Shown piece by piece: positions 6,964-7,130 of a DNA stretch of 7,130 bases. Each line of letters begins with the position of its first letter. Position 1 is the first letter of the stretch. The notes below the pieces were generated by a model, which made no database searches, was not told the origin of the DNA, and saw nothing but the letters and a program-made list of their open reading frames with translations. This DNA is from Bacteroidales bacterium (GTDB lineage: Bacteria; Bacteroidota; Bacteroidia; Bacteroidales; UBA932): contig SFPH01000059.1 in NCBI GenBank assembly GCA_004552115.1, forward strand, positions 1-7,130. The letters run 5' to 3'. Made by a program: the position numbers and the translations under genes.

Positions 6964-6994
6964 TTTGGAGGGAAAGAAAAAAGTAGTACCTTTG
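6964..6994 (+). promoter_or_regulatory. Strong Bacteroidota promoter P1 of a tandem pair
   Basis: TTTG at 6964-6967, a 19-nt A-rich spacer, and TACCTTTG at 6987-6994 make a perfect -33/-7 pair, followed by CAATCCCG. A-tracts lie upstream and inside the spacer, which may raise promoter strength. It points to the right edge of the window. Nothing between it and P2 codes for protein. Confidence 0.8.
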
Positions 6995-6998
6995 CAAT

Positions 6999-7015
6999 CC
7001 CGTTTGAAACGAGGG
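6999..7015 (+). other. Small hairpin at the predicted 5' end of the P1 transcript
   Basis: CCCGT and ACGAGGG pair with one bulged A and a loop of about TTGAA. The stem begins about 5 nt after the -7 element, roughly where transcription should start. The P2 transcript has a hairpin in the same place. Confidence 0.4.
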
Positions 7016-7069
7016 TCGCTGCGGCAGGATAGCCGGGGGATAGAAAAGCCAAAAAAACTTCAAAAAAGT

Positions 7070-7100
7070 TTTGCGGAATCAAAAAAAGTTTCTACCTTTG
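7070..7100 (+). promoter_or_regulatory. Strong Bacteroidota promoter P2 of a tandem pair
   Basis: TTTG at 7070-7073, a 19-nt A-rich spacer, and TACCTTTG at 7093-7100 repeat the P1 arrangement exactly 106 bp downstream, followed by CAACCCCG. A-tracts precede both elements. An inverted repeat, AAAACTT (7054-7060) with AAGTTTT (7066-7072), overlaps the -33 box. The target gene lies beyond the window. Tandem strong promoters like these are typical of highly expressed genes, including rRNA operons. Confidence 0.8.
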
Positions 7101-7102
7101 CA

Positions 7103-7122
7103 ACCCCGATTGAGAAAGGGGT
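7103..7122 (+). other. Small hairpin at the predicted 5' end of the P2 transcript
   Basis: ACCCC (7103-7107) pairs with GGGGT (7118-7122) around a 10-nt loop, starting right after the -7 element. It is the counterpart of the hairpin after P1. It may stabilise or mark the 5' end of the leader RNA; this role is inferred. Confidence 0.4.
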
Positions 7123-7130
7123 CTGGAAAA

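Noticed and set aside
6786..7082. Open frame of 98 codons on the minus strand
   Set aside because: It crosses the GNAT 3' end and both right-hand promoters, and its Phe/Pro-rich translation reflects the A-tracts and purine runs.

Overview
The window looks like chromosomal DNA of a Bacteroidota bacterium, most likely a Bacteroidales with moderately high GC (I cannot name the genus). The strongest sign is the promoter grammar. Four sites carry a perfect TAnnTTTG -7 element, three of them exactly 19 nt after a TTTG -33 element. Other signs are the absence of strong Shine-Dalgarno sites and the protein families present. No mobile element, tRNA, rRNA or CRISPR array is visible.

Layout. A promoter (45-75) drives a predicted exported lipoprotein of the lactonase beta-propeller family (139-1227). 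A second promoter drives a two-gene operon for agmatine deiminase (1315-2355) and N-carbamoylputrescine amidohydrolase (2378-3265). Together these enzymes convert agmatine to putrescine. A hairpin plus a short T-run closes this operon. A convergent HAD-family phosphatase-like gene (4160-3315, minus) follows. Across a 247-bp intergenic stretch with two divergent promoters lies a 599-residue protein with two C-terminal membrane helices (4408-6207). I do not recognise it by name, but its C-terminus resembles a CorA-type channel end with a degenerate GMN motif. Twelve bases further on is a GNAT acetyltransferase gene (6220-6823). It is broken by a perfect 79-bp tandem duplication; removing one copy restores a full 174-residue reading frame.

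The last 300 bases hold no gene. They contain two near-copies of a strong promoter, 106 bp apart, each followed by a small hairpin at the expected RNA 5' end. Both point out of the window towards something probably highly expressed, perhaps a stable RNA operon.

The agmatine-to-putrescine pair is ordinary and well supported. The items most worth a second look are the 79-bp duplication, the CorA-like protein with the altered signature, and the tandem promoters at the right edge. I did not find convincing evidence of a wholly new system.
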